64,000 bases of DNA from an uncultured Eubacteriales bacterium (GTDB lineage Bacteria > Bacillota > Clostridia > Oscillospirales > Oscillospiraceae). Shown in pieces: positions 61,315 to 64,000 of the stretch. The stretch covers positions 30,587-94,586 of the forward strand of contig URDG01000005.1 of NCBI GenBank assembly GCA_900546515.1, written 5' to 3'. Both the position numbers and the translations under genes were made by a program. Each line of letters opens with the position of its first letter. Within the stretch, counting starts at the first letter, position 1. The notes under the pieces are model-generated. The model was not told the DNA's origin, did not search any database, and was given only the letters and a program-made list of their open reading frames with translations.

Positions 61315-62027
61315 ATCCGGCTGAACACCTCGCCGATCTTCTCATGTATGACGAGATCTGCATAGCTGTCGCACTGAGTCTCGCTGAGATTTACAAGCAC
61401 CAGCTTATTTCCGCGGTAATAATTTATCAGCCCTGCTGCCGGATAAACATTAAGCGAAGTCCCGCCTATGATGAGCACATCCGCATTGCGGATATAATGC
61501 ACCGCGCGGCTGACTACATCATCGTCCAGTGCTTCCTCATAAAGTACGATGTCCGGCCTTATGACACCTCCGCAGCTGCATCGAGGTACGCCGGTACCCT
61601 TATTTATTACACCGGCATCATACGGCTTGTGGCATCGTGAGCAATATGCGCGCAGAATACTGCCGTGCAATTCGAGCACATTTCTGCTGCCCGCCGCCTG
61701 ATGCAGCCCGTCAATATTCTGCGTTATCACGGCTTTCAATTTACCCTCGCGCTCAAGCTCCGCAAGGCGCAGATGCGCGCGGTTGGGTTTTACACCGTCG
61801 ATGACAAGCTTTTCTCTGTGAAAACGATAATACTCTTCCGGGTATTGCTCGAAGAAGCTATGGCTCAGTATTGTTTCCGGCGGATACTTCCACTTCTGAT
61901 TATACAGTCCGTCCACACTGCGAAAGTCGGGTATGCCGCTCTCAGTACTGACGCCCGCACCACCGAAAAACACGATGTTATCGCTTCCGGCAACCATATC
62001 TCTGAGCTTTGAAATGTTTTCGTCCAT
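61311..62027 (-). CDS. cobB: Sir2-family NAD-dependent deacylase
   Basis: This 238-residue enzyme carries GAGVSTESGIPDFRS near 23-37, TQNIDGLHQ near 100-108 and catalytic His in ELHGSI near 117. The zinc Cys pairs are CSRC and CSCG. It removes acetyl or other acyl groups from lysines using NAD. The ATG at 62027 has GAGGGTG seven bases upstream. It overlaps the transferase gene. Confidence 0.95.
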   Translation of the reverse strand: MDENISKLRDMVAGSDNIVFFGGAGVSTESGIPDFRSVDGLYNQKWKYPPETILSHSFFEQYPEEYYRFHREKLVIDGVKPNRAHLRLAELEREGKLKAVITQNIDGLHQAAGSRNVLELHGSILRAYCSRCHKPYDAGVINKGTGVPRCSCGGVIRPDIVLYEEALDDDVVSRAVHYIRNADVLIIGGTSLNVYPAAGLINYYRGNKLVLVNLSETQCDSYADLVIHEKIGEVFSRI

Positions 62028-62064
62028 ATGCTCACCCTCGTATCGCACTCTGACCTCTGCCGTT

Positions 62065-62676
62065 TCAGATCGCGGCCTTGACCTTTTCGATTATTCCGTC
62101 ATACACATCACTGCAATGCGCAAGCGTGATCTCGTTCTCGCGCCGCGTGACATAGCGGTAGGTATCGTCGCTGCTTTTATCGCCCATACCGACTATATAT
62201 ATCATGCAGGCTCTGACCGCCGCCATTGCAAGCTCGGCAGACTGGCCGATATACTGCTTGGCCTCAGCGGGGCAAAGCTCCAGAAGCTCCGCAGCGAGTT
62301 CAAGGCACTGGCCCATCATGTTGACGATCTCGGCGCTGATGCATGCGGCAGTCTGGAGAGACGCCTCTATCTTGCGCGCGTCGCCCTCTTTCTCTGCTCT
62401 GGACAGCGGACCGCGGCTTTTTACGTCCTCATCTATGAGGTGCACCATGTAACTGCGCAGTGTCTCCGAATTGCGGAGAATATAATCCACACGGGTATTA
62501 TCCGCAGCTTCTGCGGCAGTGAGCGCAGCGGCACGCCTGAGAAGTGCAGCGGCGCTTGCCGCAGTGAGTGCTGCCGCCGAGCCGATTTCGAGCCTGCTGT
62601 CAGTCTCACTGAGTATTTTCGTGAATTCTTCGGGAGTCTTGGTCTTGTATACCTCGATAATTATCTTGTCTGCCAT
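62065..62676 (-). CDS. Cyclodeaminase/cyclohydrolase-family protein (FTCD-like)
   Basis: This 203-residue all-helical protein resembles the formiminotetrahydrofolate cyclodeaminase family, seen in the small-residue-rich IGSAAALTAASAAALLRRAAALT and the later helices. The usual PGGGS loop before that helix is not kept (it reads SRLEIGS), so folate activity is doubtful. It lies between prfC and the sirtuin on the same strand. Confidence 0.75.
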   Translation of the reverse strand: MADKIIIEVYKTKTPEEFTKILSETDSRLEIGSAAALTAASAAALLRRAAALTAAEAADNTRVDYILRNSETLRSYMVHLIDEDVKSRGPLSRAEKEGDARKIEASLQTAACISAEIVNMMGQCLELAAELLELCPAEAKQYIGQSAELAMAAVRACMIYIVGMGDKSSDDTYRYVTRRENEITLAHCSDVYDGIIEKVKAAI

Positions 62677-62719
62677 ATATACCCTCCATGCGGCAAAGCC
62701 GCTTTTATATTCGCAGTGC

Positions 62720-64000
62720 TTACTCTCTGTTGAACTCTCTCAGCCTGAGGCCCTCGTTTTTCTGCAGAGCCCAGTTGATGCACCAGTCGGACGTGAACAG
62801 CAGGAGATTATTTCCCTTGAAGTCCTGTACCCACTTGGTATCACTCGTAAGGTTGAGGCGGCTGATGTCTATATCATCGTTATCCACCCAGCGCACCAGC
62901 TCATATGGCATGCTGCGGCGGCGGATGTCAACGCCGTACTCGGTTTTGAGCCGGTACTCAAGCACTTCAAACTGGAGCACGCCGACGACGCCGACAATGA
63001 CTTCCTCGACGCCTGTATGCGGCTCATGGAATATCTGTATCGCGCCCTCCTGCGCGATCTGCATCATGCCCTTTTCAAACTGCTTGCGCTTCATCGTGTC
63101 GATACGCTCGACCGCGGCAAAATGCTCAGGCGCGAAGGTCGGGATACCCTCGAACATGACATTCTGACCCTTCTCGCATATTGTATCGCCGATAGAGAAG
63201 ATGCCGGGGTCAAAAACGCCGATAATATCTCCGGCATAGGCCTCGTTGATAATAGCTCGCTCCTGCGCCATCAGCTGCTGCGGCTGAGCAAGCCGCAGAG
63301 GCTTTCCGCCCTGCACGTGGTAATATTCTCTGTCGCGCTCAAACCTGCCAGAGCAAATGCGCATGAAAGCGATCCTGTCGCGGTGCGCCTTGTTCATATT
63401 TGCCTGTATCTTGAATACAAATGCGGAAAAATGATCGTCAAACGGGTCAATGACAGTATCTCCGGAAACTCTGGGCAACGGCGGCATAGTCATGCGCAGA
63501 AAGCTCTCAAGAAAAGGTTCTACGCCGAAATTATTGAGCGCCGAGCCAAAGAACACGGGGCTGAGTTTTCCGCTGCGCACTTTTTCTATATCAAAATCGT
63601 AGCCTGCGCCGTCAAGAAGCTCAATATCATCCGCCAAGGTCCGACGGAGGCGCGAGCCGATCAACTCATCAAGTTTTTCCGTCTCATCAAGCGTGCACTC
63701 GATGGCGCGGATCTTGCTCTGCCCGCGGTGGAACTCGTTGAATGCGAGTATCTCACGCTTCTCCCTGTCATACACGCCCTTGAAATCATGGCCGCAGCCG
63801 ATGGGCCAGTTCATCGGATAGGTCCCGATGCCGAATTCCGTCTCCAGCTGCTCCATCAGCTCGTAGGGGCTGCGCGCCTCGCGGTCCATCTTGTTGATGA
63901 ACGTGAAGATGGGGATGTGCCGCATGGCGCAGACCTTGAAGAGCTTGCGCGTCTGCGGCTCGATGCCCTTGGCCGCGTCGATGACCATGACGGCGCTGTC
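62720..64000 (-). CDS. prfC: Peptide chain release factor 3, partial (N-terminus off the right edge)
   Basis: This GTPase recycles RF1/RF2 from the ribosome. At the right edge the frame reads DSAVMVIDAAKGIEPQT, just past the G3 motif. G4 is FINKMDREARSP. The C-terminal part has PEHFAAVERIDTMKRKQFEKG. The start and P-loop lie beyond the window. About 426 codons are visible. Confidence 0.95.
   Translation of the reverse strand, partial: DSAVMVIDAAKGIEPQTRKLFKVCAMRHIPIFTFINKMDREARSPYELMEQLETEFGIGTYPMNWPIGCGHDFKGVYDREKREILAFNEFHRGQSKIRAIECTLDETEKLDELIGSRLRRTLADDIELLDGAGYDFDIEKVRSGKLSPVFFGSALNNFGVEPFLESFLRMTMPPLPRVSGDTVIDPFDDHFSAFVFKIQANMNKAHRDRIAFMRICSGRFERDREYYHVQGGKPLRLAQPQQLMAQERAIINEAYAGDIIGVFDPGIFSIGDTICEKGQNVMFEGIPTFAPEHFAAVERIDTMKRKQFEKGMMQIAQEGAIQIFHEPHTGVEEVIVGVVGVLQFEVLEYRLKTEYGVDIRRRSMPYELVRWVDNDDIDISRLNLTSDTKWVQDFKGNNLLLFTSDWCINWALQKNEGLRLREFNRE

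Noticed and set aside
1..64000. CRISPR arrays, tRNA or rRNA genes, insertion sequences, prophage
   Set aside because: I saw no regularly spaced repeats, tRNA cloverleaf ends, transposase or phage genes. I could not run a covariance-model search, which would be decisive for small RNAs.

Overview
The window is ordinary chromosomal DNA of an endospore-forming, Gram-positive anaerobe of class Clostridia. The gene orders and fusions fit an Oscillospirales-like gut lineage, but that placement is inference. Sporulation genes (spoIIIA operon, an alpha/beta-type SASP, gerW, a pdaB-like deacetylase, a dacF-like carboxypeptidase), AGGAGG-type ribosome binding sites, a T-box leader, an IspH-S1 fusion and the tig-clpP-clpX-lon-engB order all point that way. 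Genes are dense, mostly on the minus strand and often joined by 4-bp ATGA overlaps. I see no rRNA, tRNA, CRISPR array, insertion sequence or prophage.

Layout. 1-2.8 kb: spoIIIAA-AE, with AE running off the left edge. 2.9-8.2 kb: a small membrane protein, then a minus-strand run GT28 glycosyltransferase - VanZ-like - P1B-ATPase homologue - nitroreductase - HAD phosphatase. The ATPase homologue lacks its catalytic residues. 8.3-12.6 kb is the most accessory-looking part: SASP, gene remnants, flavin/flavodoxin proteins, a 57-bp perfect palindrome, a DUF3793 protein and an AraC regulator. 12.7-25.5 kb is metabolic: MOSC protein, galactokinase, a CbiM/Q/O cobalt-nickel ECF transporter, malic enzyme plus fumarase, deacetylase, fructokinase, D-lyxose isomerase, NagA and a MogA-MoaE fusion. 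25.5-32.9 kb: a BMP-type nucleoside ABC transporter and a large propeller-plus-binding-protein lipoprotein.

33-53 kb is core housekeeping on the minus strand: cmk-ispH/rpsA, a BaiN-like flavoprotein, rluB, dacF, gerW, DUF2953, scpB-scpA, an M50 protease, engB, lon, clpX, clpP, tig, then yraN, rnhB, rbgA and signal peptidase I. 53-64 kb: HIT protein, alaS with a zinc-ribbon partner under a T-box, U32 peptidase, mltG, tmk, a WecG/TagA-type transferase, a sirtuin, a cyclodeaminase-like protein and prfC, which is cut by the right edge.

Most worth a second look: the catalytically degenerate P1B-ATPase (4582-6558); a 42-residue Cys/Gly/Asn-rich membrane micropeptide (59743-59871); the MogA-MoaE fusion (24526-25422); a strong internal ribosome binding site at the IspH/S1 domain boundary (about 34228); the 57-bp palindrome (10279-10335); and a hairpin over the dacF start region (38863-38906). 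I found no wholly new multi-gene defence or mobile system.
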